Counted from the first letter of the stretch, positions 1-7,531 are shown. The stretch is DNA of 11,698 nucleotides from an uncultured Oceanospirillaceae bacterium (GCA_937974825.1 CALJVD010000067.1:1-11698); one strand, 5' to 3'. Program-made: numbers and translations. The notes: generated by a model not told the origin, from the letters alone.

Positions 1-22
1 AAACTTAAAGTCATAAGACAGT

Positions 23-50
23 AAAGCCACCTCCTAAGGTGGCTTTTTTC
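23..50 (+). terminator. Rho-independent terminator of an upstream gene
   Basis: A perfect 7-bp GC-rich stem (GCCACCT at 26-32 pairing with AGGTGGC at 37-43) closes a 4-base loop. Three flanking A-T pairs extend it, and a run of six T follows at 44-49. The T tract lies on the right, so it ends transcripts entering from the left, whose gene is outside the window. It therefore separates the phosphoglycerol-transferase gene from whatever lies upstream. Confidence 0.9.
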
Positions 51-68
51 TTTATATATAATAAATAC

Positions 69-79
69 TGCTATAAAAT
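69..79 (+). promoter_or_regulatory. Possible extended -10 promoter for the LtaS-like gene
   Basis: TGCTATAAAAT contains TG, one base, then TATAAA (5 of 6 matches to TATAAT), the layout of an extended -10 element. No good -35 hexamer is found 16-18 bases upstream, where the terminator T tract lies. It sits between the terminator and the ATG at 114, so a new transcript must begin near here if the gene is not read through. The call rests on motif and position only. Confidence 0.4.
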
Positions 80-113
80 CGCTCTCCTTGCCTATGAAAA
101 ATTAACTAATTGG

Positions 114-2036
114 ATGTCAGTCATGCTGTTGCGGACACTATTTACTCTTCTAATTGCACCAATCTTATTCTCTTTATTGGTATCAACCTTAGTGCGGGCG
201 TTGCTGTACATTACATATTCCGTTTATTTTTCTACTATTCCGTTTATAGCGCTTATAGAAACGTTTGCTTATGGTTTGAGATTTGATTTGTCTATCACCA
301 CCATTTCATACGTAATGTTTTTTTTGCCACTCATTGCCTTGGTTTGGTTGGGATCTTCCCAGCGACTGTTTCGATATTTACTTTGGCCTGCTTATGCAGT
401 GATCTCTTTAACCTGGATACTTTATATCTCCAGTGTTGTTTATTTTGGCGAAGTTAAACGACATATTAGTACAGAGTTGTTACACGTTAGCGAAGACTTA
501 GGCTTTATACTTTCATTAATGAGCAGTGATCGAGTCGTTTGGTTGGTGTTAGGAGTAGCCTTCATCGGGCTGACTGCAGTCTTGTGGAATTCACTAATAG
601 TAAAGAAAGCTGCTAAGACACCAGATTTAAAAGGCTGGAAGAACAAAACAGCTTTTAGCTTTTTAGGTGTATTAGTTGCAACGTTGTTTGTACGAGGGTT
701 AGTACTAGATGGTAAAACAATTAGCATCGCAGATGCCTACGCATTAGGTAATGAGCGCCAAGCAAACTTAGCTATGAATGGTGCATTTTCAATTGTGCAT
801 AATACTCGTAGGGCCAGTAAGAATGAAGGTTCAGTAAAGTTCTATTCTGATACTGCCTTTGAAGCATTAAAAAACAAATATAACCCCATACCTTTTCAGC
901 GTGTCATTCCTTCCTTTGATGAGGATGGAAAAAAACAAAATATTGTATTCCTACTTTTAGAAAGCTGGAGTGTTGAATATATTGATGGTCTAGCTGGTAC
1001 CAGTTATTCCGCCACTCCCTTTATGGATTCAATAATTGCCCAGTCCAGAGTTTGGACTAATACCTATGCTGCAGGGCAACGTAGCATCGAAGGGGTGCAA
1101 GCAACGTTAGCCTCCATTCCTCTTCTTGAAGGCAGACAGACTCTTGGCTGGGGATTAGAACAAAACCGAATGACTTGTCTAGCTAAAGAAGCAAATGATG
1201 AAGGCTACAACACTGTGATGATGCAGACATCATCTCGTCGCTCTTTTCATATGGATGCCATAGCCCGTATGGTAGGTTTTAGCGAATACTACGGTATGGA
1301 AGATTTTCCGGACCTTAGAGACTACCCAGTAGGTATGCCCGACTTCGGTTGGGACTATGAGGGGTTGATGTTTTTAGCAAACCATTTAAAAAGCTTAGAC
1401 TCTAGTTCGCCGTACTTCGCCTTTTTCTTTACAGGCACTACTCATGAGCCTTTCCCAAACCCAGGGTCAGAGTTTCATGTATTTCCACATGGTGAAAACC
1501 AAACACACAATTACCTAAATACGCTTAGGTACAGTGACTGGTCAATACAGCAATTTATGCAGAAAATGCAAGAGCTGCCAACCTATAAAGATACCATTTT
1601 TATCTTTATGGCGGACCATGTGTTAAGAGCTGCCACAGACGACAAACATGCTTCGTTTAATATTCCATTAATTGTTTATTCACCTAGTAATAAAATTCCA
1701 GCTGGTGTCGACACGTCATACGCTTCACAGTATGACCTGATGCCAACGCTGGCTTCATTAATGGGGGTCAACAAGCCAGTGTCTACATTTGGACGCTCTC
1801 TTCTAACGGAAAAACCGCTTAAGGTAAATGGTTCTCTGAGTAAGCAAGGAAATAACTATGCTTGGTTTGAGGCAGGGCACTGGTTAAGTTTTGACTCAGG
1901 TACGGGGGCTTTAAGAGATTACTCAAACCATACTGCCAAGGAAGAAAGTTTACAGGGTACCCTAGAGTGGAATAAATTCAGACTTCAGTATGTAAATTCT
2001 CTGCTTAATACCAATAGCTGGGTAAAGTTGGAATAG
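114..2036 (+). CDS. LTA synthase-like membrane sulfatase-fold phosphoglycerol/phosphoethanolamine transferase
   Basis: A 640-residue protein of the LtaS/MdoB type (alkaline-phosphatase/sulfatase fold). These enzymes move phosphoglycerol or phosphoethanolamine from a phospholipid to a glycan outside the inner membrane. The N-terminal third has about five membrane segments (roughly residues 8-34, 60-80, 88-111, 141-160, 180-198); the rest would be a periplasmic catalytic domain. Expected metal and catalytic residues are visible: E283 in LLESWS, the nucleophile position in GQRSIEG (S324), H444 in TTHEPF, and D501-H502 in MADH. The nucleophile is Ser where LtaS has Thr. ATG 114 is the first in-frame ATG. 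An in-frame GTG at 39 lies inside the terminator hairpin and is rejected. ATG 123 is a credible alternative because a GGA lies 8 bases before it. Family assignment is firm; acceptor and transferred group are unknown. The neighbouring sugar-nucleotide and LPS genes suggest an envelope glycan acceptor (inference). Confidence 0.85.
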   Translation: MSVMLLRTLFTLLIAPILFSLLVSTLVRALLYITYSVYFSTIPFIALIETFAYGLRFDLSITTISYVMFFLPLIALVWLGSSQRLFRYLLWPAYAVISLTWILYISSVVYFGEVKRHISTELLHVSEDLGFILSLMSSDRVVWLVLGVAFIGLTAVLWNSLIVKKAAKTPDLKGWKNKTAFSFLGVLVATLFVRGLVLDGKTISIADAYALGNERQANLAMNGAFSIVHNTRRASKNEGSVKFYSDTAFEALKNKYNPIPFQRVIPSFDEDGKKQNIVFLLLESWSVEYIDGLAGTSYSATPFMDSIIAQSRVWTNTYAAGQRSIEGVQATLASIPLLEGRQTLGWGLEQNRMTCLAKEANDEGYNTVMMQTSSRRSFHMDAIARMVGFSEYYGMEDFPDLRDYPVGMPDFGWDYEGLMFLANHLKSLDSSSPYFAFFFTGTTHEPFPNPGSEFHVFPHGENQTHNYLNTLRYSDWSIQQFMQKMQELPTYKDTIFIFMADHVLRAATDDKHASFNIPLIVYSPSNKIPAGVDTSYASQYDLMPTLASLMGVNKPVSTFGRSLLTEKPLKVNGSLSKQGNNYAWFEAGHWLSFDSGTGALRDYSNHTAKEESLQGTLEWNKFRLQYVNSLLNTNSWVKLE

Positions 2037-2080
2037 TAAATTACAAGACAATAAAGATTGCTTGCAATAGTAAAGCTAGC

Positions 2081-2092
2081 GTCTTTAAAGAC
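2081..2092. repeat. Perfect 12-bp palindrome in the intergenic gap
   Basis: GTCTTTAAAGAC is a perfect palindrome 64 bases before the epimerase start codon. It has no loop and no following T tract, so it is not a terminator. It could be a dimeric regulator site, or chance in AT-rich DNA. No known regulator consensus is recognised. Confidence 0.35.
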
Positions 2093-2105
2093 TAAGTTCG
2101 TCAGC

Positions 2106-2120
2106 TGCTATACAATAGCA
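2106..2120 (+). promoter_or_regulatory. Possible promoter with overlapping dyad before the epimerase-ugd unit
   Basis: TGCTATACAAT (2106-2116) resembles the extended -10 seen before the LtaS-like gene, differing by one base; TACAAT at 2111-2116 matches TATAAT at five of six. The same bases form a dyad, TGCTAT-ACA-ATAGCA, with 6-bp arms, which could be an operator. There is no convincing -35. The implied leader to the GTG at 2156 would be about 30-35 bases. This is motif evidence only. Confidence 0.3.
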
Positions 2121-2144
2121 AGCCATTAGGGCAGAAGTAATTAT

Positions 2145-2148
2145 AGGA
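2145..2148 (+). promoter_or_regulatory. Ribosome binding site supporting a GTG start
   Basis: AGGA lies seven bases before GTG 2156. No in-frame ATG precedes the Rossmann motif, which begins at residue 10, so this site decides in favour of the GTG start of the epimerase. Confidence 0.6.
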
Positions 2149-2155
2149 CCGACTT

Positions 2156-3133
2156 GTGGTTAAATTAAAATATCTGGTTACCGGTGCAGCTGGCTTTATT
2201 GGTATGTACACCGCTAAGCGCTTGTTGGAAGAAGGTCATCAAGTAGTGGGCTTGGATAATTTAAACAATTATTACGAGCCCGCATTAAAAGAACATCGAT
2301 TAGCACAACTGACCCCCTACGATCACTTTGTCTTTAAGAAGCTGGATCTGGCCGATCGCGATGGCATGGCTAATTTGTTTAGGGAAGAGCAGTTTACTCA
2401 CGTCATTCATCTAGCGGCACAAGCAGGCGTGCGTTACTCGATTGAAAATCCCTTTGCTTACGTCGATAGTAACTTAGTTGGTATGATGACTATTTTAGAA
2501 GGTTGTCGTCATAATAAAGTAAAACATCTAGTTTATGCCTCTTCCAGCTCCGTTTATGGAATGAATGATAAAGTTCCTTTTAGTGAAGAAGATCAGGTAG
2601 ATAATCCTGTTTCTCTGTACGCGGCCACCAAAAAGTCGAATGAATTAATGGCCCATAGCTACGCTAAGTTGTACAAGCTTCCCGTCACTGGACTACGGTT
2701 TTTTACGGTATATGGCCCAGCAGGTAGGCCTGATATGGCGCCTTGGTTGTTTACAGAAGCTATTCTTAATGATCAGCCGATCAAAGTATTTAATCATGGC
2801 AAAATGATGCGAGATTTTACTTATATAGACGACATAGTTGAAGGTGTTGTTAGGATTAAAAATAAAGCGCCAAGAGGTTCTATTCCTTATCAGATTTTTA
2901 ATATTGGCAACAATGAACCCATAGAACTATCACGCTTTATTCAGGCCATAGAATCGGCTTGTGAAAAAACGGCTGAAAAAATAATGTTACCCATGCAACC
3001 AGGTGATGTAGAACGTACTTATGCCGATACGGAGCGCTTAGAAAGCGCAGTCGATTATAAGCCTCACACCGAAATAGAAGATGGCATTCAAAAGTTTGTG
3101 GATTGGTACAAAGAATACAAAGGTTTAGCATGA
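2156..3133 (+). CDS. NAD-dependent sugar-nucleotide epimerase, probably UDP-glucuronate 4-epimerase
   Basis: A 325-residue cytoplasmic short-chain dehydrogenase/reductase of the extended type. It has the Rossmann GAAGFIG motif (G10, G13, G16), a serine-rich catalytic strand ending SSVYG (S129-G135), and the YxxxK pair Y155/K159. Overall it resembles the CapI/LspL-type UDP-glucuronate 4-epimerases, which interconvert UDP-glucuronate and UDP-galacturonate; the opening LVTGAAGFIG and the LDNLNNYYEPALKE segment are typical of them. The gene overlaps the UDP-glucose dehydrogenase gene by four bases (ATGA), so the product of that enzyme is the probable substrate. The length fits the family (about 320-340). 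It starts with GTG. A UDP-glucose/galactose epimerase (GalE) role is possible but less likely given the coupled ugd. Confidence 0.85.
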   Translation: MVKLKYLVTGAAGFIGMYTAKRLLEEGHQVVGLDNLNNYYEPALKEHRLAQLTPYDHFVFKKLDLADRDGMANLFREEQFTHVIHLAAQAGVRYSIENPFAYVDSNLVGMMTILEGCRHNKVKHLVYASSSSVYGMNDKVPFSEEDQVDNPVSLYAATKKSNELMAHSYAKLYKLPVTGLRFFTVYGPAGRPDMAPWLFTEAILNDQPIKVFNHGKMMRDFTYIDDIVEGVVRIKNKAPRGSIPYQIFNIGNNEPIELSRFIQAIESACEKTAEKIMLPMQPGDVERTYADTERLESAVDYKPHTEIEDGIQKFVDWYKEYKGLA

Positions 3134-4341
3134 TAAAAATTGCAATTGCGGGCACCGGATATGTTGGTTTATCGAACGCTGTATTATTAGCTCAACACAA
3201 TAAGGTTGTCGCCCTAGACTTGGTTGCTAAAAAAGTAGAGTTGATAAATCAGCGCCAAACGCCTATTGAGGACTCAGAGATTCAAGAGTTCTTATCCAAT
3301 AAATCCTTAAACCTGCGAGCAACCTTAGACAAAAATGAAGCGTATGCCGATGCTGAGTTTGTCATAGTTGCGACACCGACAAATTATGACTCGCATACCA
3401 ATTACTTTGATACCAGCAGTGTGGAAGCTGTGGTATGGGATGTAGCAAAGATTAACCCAAAGGCTACGGTTGTTATTAAATCTACAGTTCCCGTAGGTTT
3501 TACAGCTAAATTACAAGAAGCTTTAAAGCGCCAAAGCTCAACGCTGAAAGTATTATTTAGTCCTGAATTTCTACGTGAAGGCAAAGCGTTATATGACAAC
3601 CTGTACCCATCACGAATTATAGTCGGTGACACGAGTGAAGAAGCCAAAACCTTTGCGTTGTTGTTACAACAAGGGGCAATCAAAAAAGATATTCCTACCT
3701 TGTTTATCAATAGCACAGAAGCCGAAGGGGTTAAATTGTTCTCTAATACCTACTTAGCAATGCGTGTTGCATATTTTAATGAGTTAGATAGCTACTGTGA
3801 GGTAAATGGGCTTAATGCAAAAGAAATTATTGAGGGTGTAGGGCTAGACCCTCGCATAGGTAACCACTACAACAACCCGAGCTTTGGTTATGGCGGTTAT
3901 TGCTTACCTAAGGACACGAAACAATTGTTGGCTAATTATGATCAAGTGCCTAACAATATTATTCAAGCTATCGTGGATGCCAATCGTACCCGTAAAGACT
4001 TTGTTGCAGACAGTATTGTTAAACAGCTTACGAAAACGAGTAACAATTCGACACAAGTTCCTGTCGTAGGTATTTACCGTTTAGTGATGAAAGAAGGATC
4101 AGATAACTTCAGAGCGTCTGCTATTCAAGGAATAATGAAACGTATAAAAGCCAAAGGGATAGAAGTGGTTGTATATGAACCGGTTTTAAAGGAGAGTCAC
4201 TTTTTTAACTCTCGAGTGATAACGGATTTAAATGAGTTTAAGGCTGCTAGCCAAATAATAGTTGCTAACCGCCTTAATGAAGACCTAATAGATGTAAAAG
4301 ACAAAGTTTATACTAGAGATATATTTCAGAGCGATTCTTAA
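3130..4341 (+). CDS. ugd: UDP-glucose 6-dehydrogenase
   Basis: A 403-residue enzyme that oxidises UDP-glucose to UDP-glucuronate using two NAD+. The N-terminal NAD-binding motif GTGYVG is at residues 8-13. The PEFLREGKA segment is present (E146), as are K202 and N206 in the central helix, and the catalytic thiol C258 sits in GYGGYCLPKDTK. The length is close to the short bacterial form (about 390). The start at 3130 is chosen because the protein then opens directly with the Rossmann strand MIKIAIAG and its ATG shares bases with the TGA stop of the epimerase (ATGA), a classic translational-coupling overlap. An upstream in-frame GTG at 3103 would only add a nonconserved tail inside the epimerase gene. 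Its 3' end overlaps by four bases the stop codon of the convergent GT4 gene. Confidence 0.95.
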   Translation: MIKIAIAGTGYVGLSNAVLLAQHNKVVALDLVAKKVELINQRQTPIEDSEIQEFLSNKSLNLRATLDKNEAYADAEFVIVATPTNYDSHTNYFDTSSVEAVVWDVAKINPKATVVIKSTVPVGFTAKLQEALKRQSSTLKVLFSPEFLREGKALYDNLYPSRIIVGDTSEEAKTFALLLQQGAIKKDIPTLFINSTEAEGVKLFSNTYLAMRVAYFNELDSYCEVNGLNAKEIIEGVGLDPRIGNHYNNPSFGYGGYCLPKDTKQLLANYDQVPNNIIQAIVDANRTRKDFVADSIVKQLTKTSNNSTQVPVVGIYRLVMKEGSDNFRASAIQGIMKRIKAKGIEVVVYEPVLKESHFFNSRVITDLNEFKAASQIIVANRLNEDLIDVKDKVYTRDIFQSDS

Positions 4342-5420
4342 TTTAATAAGCTTTTATACCAGTCTAAGGTGTTTTCCACTGTTGCTTCAGCGCTAAACAC
4401 CGAGTACATACGTTCTAGAGCTGTGGCAGCACGCTTCTTCGACTCTTCAGGCTTTTGAAAAGCTTGAGATATCGCAGCTGTTAATTGTTCGGCCTTACCT
4501 TGTTCAACCAGTAATCCAGTTTCGTTATTTAGCACTATTTCTGGTGTGCCACCAGCATCAGTGGCGACAACGGGTGTTTCAACACACATTGCTTCCACCA
4601 CCACACGCGGTAAACCCTCGCCACTTTGAGACGCAGAAACTAATATATCTGAAGCGCGTATCACTTCAGTGGGGTTATTAATATAACCTGTAAAATGGAC
4701 TCGCTCAGGGTGCTTACACTGTTTGGCTCTTTCTCTTGCCTGCTTATTTTTTTCAATACCACCTATTAAAAGAAGGTGCGCATTAAGCTCTGAAGGAAGT
4801 GCGTCAAAAGCATCCAAAAGCGTAGGTACGCCTTTGTTGGCACTGTTTCTACTAATACAACTTAAAACCTTTGAACCACTGGGCACATTGTATTGCGATA
4901 AATCTGCTGGATCACCTGCATACCATTCCGGTTTATGGCCTTTATAAATAGTTTTAAGTTTGTGAGGAGGTATGTGTAGCCATAAAAAGCGTGATTTCAG
5001 CATGGCTTTCTTAACGGCATCTGCTACACAAAATATTCCATCTAAGCGAGGGTTTAAAAAAGTAATCCAGTTCTCAGGTTGGTGGTAACCCATATTAGTC
5101 GTTACACCACGATATCCTAAAATTTTAGCATTATGTTGTTTACCAGCGCGTAAGGTACAACCAAGAGCATGCGAACTATCAAAGGCGTGAACTATGTCAT
5201 AGTTATTTGAATAAAGCTCATGCTTTATTTTATCAGTGCTGTCTTTATCAAAACGGCTTTTAACATTTAATTCAATTAAAGTGACACCAGATGCTTGAAG
5301 TAGAGGGTAGTTTCTTCCTTCAGGATGTGACATTACTGTCACATCGATCAGTTTAGATAAACCTATAAATAGTTCGGCACTCGGTCGATCGCACTTATGA
5401 GTAACAAATAATATTTTCAT
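4338..5420 (-). CDS. Glycosyltransferase family 4 (GT-B fold)
   Basis: A 360-residue retaining glycosyltransferase of the GT4 (Glycos_transf_1) type, expected on the cytoplasmic face of the inner membrane. The C-terminal nucleotide-sugar-binding half carries the E-x7-E signature (E268 and E276, in GEGLPRVVVEAM), followed by TPVVATDAGGTPEIV and a GLLVEQG turn, all characteristic. The N-terminal half opens MKILFVTHKCDRP, a typical first beta strand. That sets the start at 5420; a longer frame reaching ATG 5468 adds 16 residues unlike family N-termini. Neither start has a clear Shine-Dalgarno sequence. The donor and acceptor cannot be read from sequence; the context implies an LPS or other surface glycan. 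It is the last gene of the minus-strand set, separated from the one before by 189 bases, so it may have its own promoter. The stop overlaps the ugd stop tail to tail. Confidence 0.85.
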   Translation of the reverse strand: MKILFVTHKCDRPSAELFIGLSKLIDVTVMSHPEGRNYPLLQASGVTLIELNVKSRFDKDSTDKIKHELYSNNYDIVHAFDSSHALGCTLRAGKQHNAKILGYRGVTTNMGYHQPENWITFLNPRLDGIFCVADAVKKAMLKSRFLWLHIPPHKLKTIYKGHKPEWYAGDPADLSQYNVPSGSKVLSCISRNSANKGVPTLLDAFDALPSELNAHLLLIGGIEKNKQARERAKQCKHPERVHFTGYINNPTEVIRASDILVSASQSGEGLPRVVVEAMCVETPVVATDAGGTPEIVLNNETGLLVEQGKAEQLTAAISQAFQKPEESKKRAATALERMYSVFSAEATVENTLDWYKSLLN

Positions 5421-5510
5421 ATGGTTTTTACAGAGAATGTTAGTCTTAAATTGAAAGCATACTAACATATAAAAATATATACTTTTGAAAATAAGGAGTT
5501 ATTAAAATAG

Positions 5511-5535
5511 GAAAGTGCGTTATATTAGTACTTTC
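5511..5535. other. Intergenic gap element: weak inverted repeat
   Basis: In the 189-base AT-rich gap 5421-5609, GAAAGT (5511-5516) and ACTTTC (5530-5535) form a 6-bp inverted repeat with a 13-base loop. On the minus strand the following bases are T-rich but interrupted, so it is at best a weak terminator for the CDP-glycerol-transferase-like gene. Nothing else in the gap is recognisable: no RNA gene and no convincing promoter. Confidence 0.2.
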
Positions 5536-5609
5536 AGTTAACCATAGGTAATAAAAGCATCACAATTAAGCTCTGGAGAAAATTCAATATTTTAATAAAG
5601 AACAGATAG

Positions 5610-6668
5610 TTAAAAGCGCCAATACCCTAGCTTTTTTCGTTCTTTCAAGTTGCGAATAAAATTAATAGGCTTTCTTTTAAGCCCTTGACGCCCTAAAGCT
5701 ATACTTTCATCAATAGCCTCTAAAACACGCTCACTTGAGTTGCCATCTCGATAAGGATGGATATGATCTCCCGCCTTTTTTATTCTTTTTAATAGTTCGT
5801 TAGGATAAGAGAGTGCTTTCTCAAGAGCGGTTTCGAGATGCTCTTTTTCCTCAATATTTAATAAATAGGATGTGTCACCCACTGTACGGTTACGGAAACT
5901 GACAATAGGCTTTCTTTGCAACATAAACATCAACATAACCGATGAGGTGTCACAAACCAGGACATCAGCTTGTTTAAGCAAAGGAGTGACATCATCTGTT
6001 TCTATAAACTTTAGACACTCGTTTTGTATAGCTTTATAGTCAGCTACTGTTTTTTTATCCATTAATGGATGAAACTGCACTAGCCAATTCCACTTTCTTG
6101 TATCTCTTAGTTCTTTAACAGTGCTTAACAAATGACGTGCACAGCTTAATGACTGAGTGAAAGTCGAGCAAAGCAATATAACAGGCTTATCATTATTAAA
6201 ATATAATTGTTCAGAAGCGTCATTAAACAATGGGTCTAGTGTTGGCCAACCTGTTTCAGCAACTCTAAAATAACCGTGTTTTTCTGCACGCTTTTGAAAG
6301 CCTGCTGTTGTTGCAGGGCCTTGGGTGCAGTAAAGGTCATAGCAGCCACGAATGTTAAAGTGTCCGCGGTCATCGGTTCTGGTAGCTTTAGCAACATTGA
6401 AGCCATGAAAAATATCTACTTTCAAACCAGGAATAAAGCTTGGTACTGTGTTGCCAGGTGCTATTACAACATCAGGCTTCCAATTAATTATTTCATCCAC
6501 CTCCCTTAAGCGTAGCTCTGTAGCAGATAAGTAATCAGAGTTAATCTTCTTGCCTGCTAAAAACCAGCGTACTTCTCCACCACGTTTTAAAATAGCCGCT
6601 TGGACAGGTCTTAAAATTGAGTAGGCATAATTTTGCTCTGCGTATAGCAAGTATTTTTTATTATTCAT
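5610..6668 (-). CDS. CDP-glycerol glycerophosphotransferase-like protein (TagF/TagB family)
   Basis: A 352-residue protein resembling the Glyphos_transf family (PF04464). In Gram-positives these enzymes add glycerol phosphate from CDP-glycerol during teichoic-acid synthesis, and relatives occur in Gram-negative LPS and capsule loci. Supporting motifs in order: HGF near residues 88-90, CTQGP at 114-118, GWPTLD at 140-145, the FHP motif at 199-201, the DTSSV segment at 240-244 (matching the SDYSSV block of the family), and DGNSSERV at 309-316. There is no membrane segment; it would act at the inner face of the membrane. Two bases separate its ATG from the stop of the upstream TupA-like gene, so the two are almost certainly cotranscribed. 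No CDP-glycerol synthase (TagD-like) gene is in the window, so the donor must come from elsewhere or differ. Family call is fairly sure from motif memory; the transferred group is inference. Confidence 0.72.
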   Translation of the reverse strand: MNNKKYLLYAEQNYAYSILRPVQAAILKRGGEVRWFLAGKKINSDYLSATELRLREVDEIINWKPDVVIAPGNTVPSFIPGLKVDIFHGFNVAKATRTDDRGHFNIRGCYDLYCTQGPATTAGFQKRAEKHGYFRVAETGWPTLDPLFNDASEQLYFNNDKPVILLCSTFTQSLSCARHLLSTVKELRDTRKWNWLVQFHPLMDKKTVADYKAIQNECLKFIETDDVTPLLKQADVLVCDTSSVMLMFMLQRKPIVSFRNRTVGDTSYLLNIEEKEHLETALEKALSYPNELLKRIKKAGDHIHPYRDGNSSERVLEAIDESIALGRQGLKRKPINFIRNLKERKKLGYWRF

Positions 6669-6670
6669 AG

Positions 6671-7531
6671 CTAATTACAAATATCACCTTGCCACAGATT
6701 ACCTAGCCATAGGTCATACTCTATTGACGAAAACTTGTCGTAGCCGGAACCGTCTGCAAAAGTGAATTCACCAAATCTTATTTCACCATTACTGTTGTAC
6801 AAATCAATCCTGACATAGCTAAATGGTTCTGCAAGTTGCTTAGCAATGTGAAGCATTTCTTTATAGTTTTTAGGTTCTTCAATGGCTGTTTTAATGCAAG
6901 GGTAACCTTGAGTCATCGGTATCCAGTTCAATTGCTCATCAAAAAATGAGCAGTGGGCGTTTCTACCACGCTCAAAAATAGCACAGAGTATAACAACAGG
7001 ACTTTGGCCATCCCTGTTAAAAACATGAAACTTATAATCAGTCAAATCACCAAGCTCACCAGGGTTAATGTTTTCTTCAAATAAAACCATAGGCTTGATA
7101 TCGCTATACCAAGGCTCGCCTCTACGCTTACCAAAGTCTCTAAGTAATTGCTTATTTAAATCATCACAAAGTAGGCTTATTTTTTCTTTGCTCGTACTCT
7201 TGTCAACAAAATAGACATGTCCTGAGTTGTGATTTGCTTTCACAACAAAGGAGTCATATTTGTCTAAATAACTTTCAACATCAGTTGTTTTTATTTTCTC
7301 TGTAATAAATAAAGTTTTGGTAATGTACTTTTCACCGATTTTATCTTTAACATAGTTCTTTACTTTAATTTTATCAGAGCACAGCGTGAACAGGCTGTTT
7401 TTTGTAAAAAACTTTCTATAATTAAGTTTTTCATTAAATGTTTTAGGGTTGTGCAGATTAGGAAAGTAGTGATTTCTTTTAAGGAATTTAAGGTAAAAAG
7501 AAATTCGCTCAAATATTGATATGTTTTTCAT
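6671..7531 (-). CDS. TupA-like ATP-grasp protein
   Basis: A 286-residue protein resembling the TupA-like ATP-grasp family (PF14305), named after a Bacillus teichuronopeptide-synthesis protein and common in polysaccharide loci. The characteristic opening is present: PNLHNPKTFNEKLN (residues 24-37), then SDKIKVKNYV around 52-61 and the nucleotide-binding strand FVVKANHNSGH (95-105). The C-terminal acidic GEFTF (254-258) fits the metal-binding part of an ATP-grasp site. Such enzymes usually form amide-type bonds with ATP, here presumably on a sugar acid or other glycan group (inference). ATG 7531 is preferred because GAG lies six bases upstream; ATG 7555 (eight residues longer) has only a weak site. 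The gene is lysine-rich and visibly more AT-rich than the flanking ligase and GT9 genes, so separate acquisition is possible. It is followed two bases later by the CDP-glycerol-transferase-like gene. Confidence 0.72.
   Translation of the reverse strand: MKNISIFERISFYLKFLKRNHYFPNLHNPKTFNEKLNYRKFFTKNSLFTLCSDKIKVKNYVKDKIGEKYITKTLFITEKIKTTDVESYLDKYDSFVVKANHNSGHVYFVDKSTSKEKISLLCDDLNKQLLRDFGKRRGEPWYSDIKPMVLFEENINPGELGDLTDYKFHVFNRDGQSPVVILCAIFERGRNAHCSFFDEQLNWIPMTQGYPCIKTAIEEPKNYKEMLHIAKQLAEPFSYVRIDLYNSNGEIRFGEFTFADGSGYDKFSSIEYDLWLGNLWQGDICN

Noticed and set aside
39..113. GTG-initiated N-terminal extension of the LtaS-like protein
   Set aside because: The start codon lies inside the terminator hairpin, has no ribosome site, and the extra 25 residues precede the first natural ATG at 114.
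2057..2126. Long imperfect inverted repeat using GCTTGC (2060-2065) and GCAAGC (2118-2123)
   Set aside because: Only six paired bases are separated by more than 50 bases, with mismatched flanks; chance is sufficient.
2037..2155. JUMPstart/ops element before the polysaccharide genes
   Set aside because: The ops core GGCGGTAG is not present in this gap, and the upstream region of the minus-strand string is outside the window.
2937..3155. Minus-strand open frame of 72 codons across the epimerase-ugd junction
   Set aside because: It is antisense to two well-supported genes, has no family-like sequence, and is explained by coding bias of the opposite strand.
3402..3716. Minus-strand open frame of 104 codons inside ugd
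   Set aside because: It lies wholly antisense within conserved ugd sequence, with no recognisable protein features.
5421..5609. Small RNA gene or attachment site in the 189-base gap
   Set aside because: There is no strong promoter, no stable hairpin with a T tract, and no direct repeats; only a weak 6-bp inverted repeat is seen.
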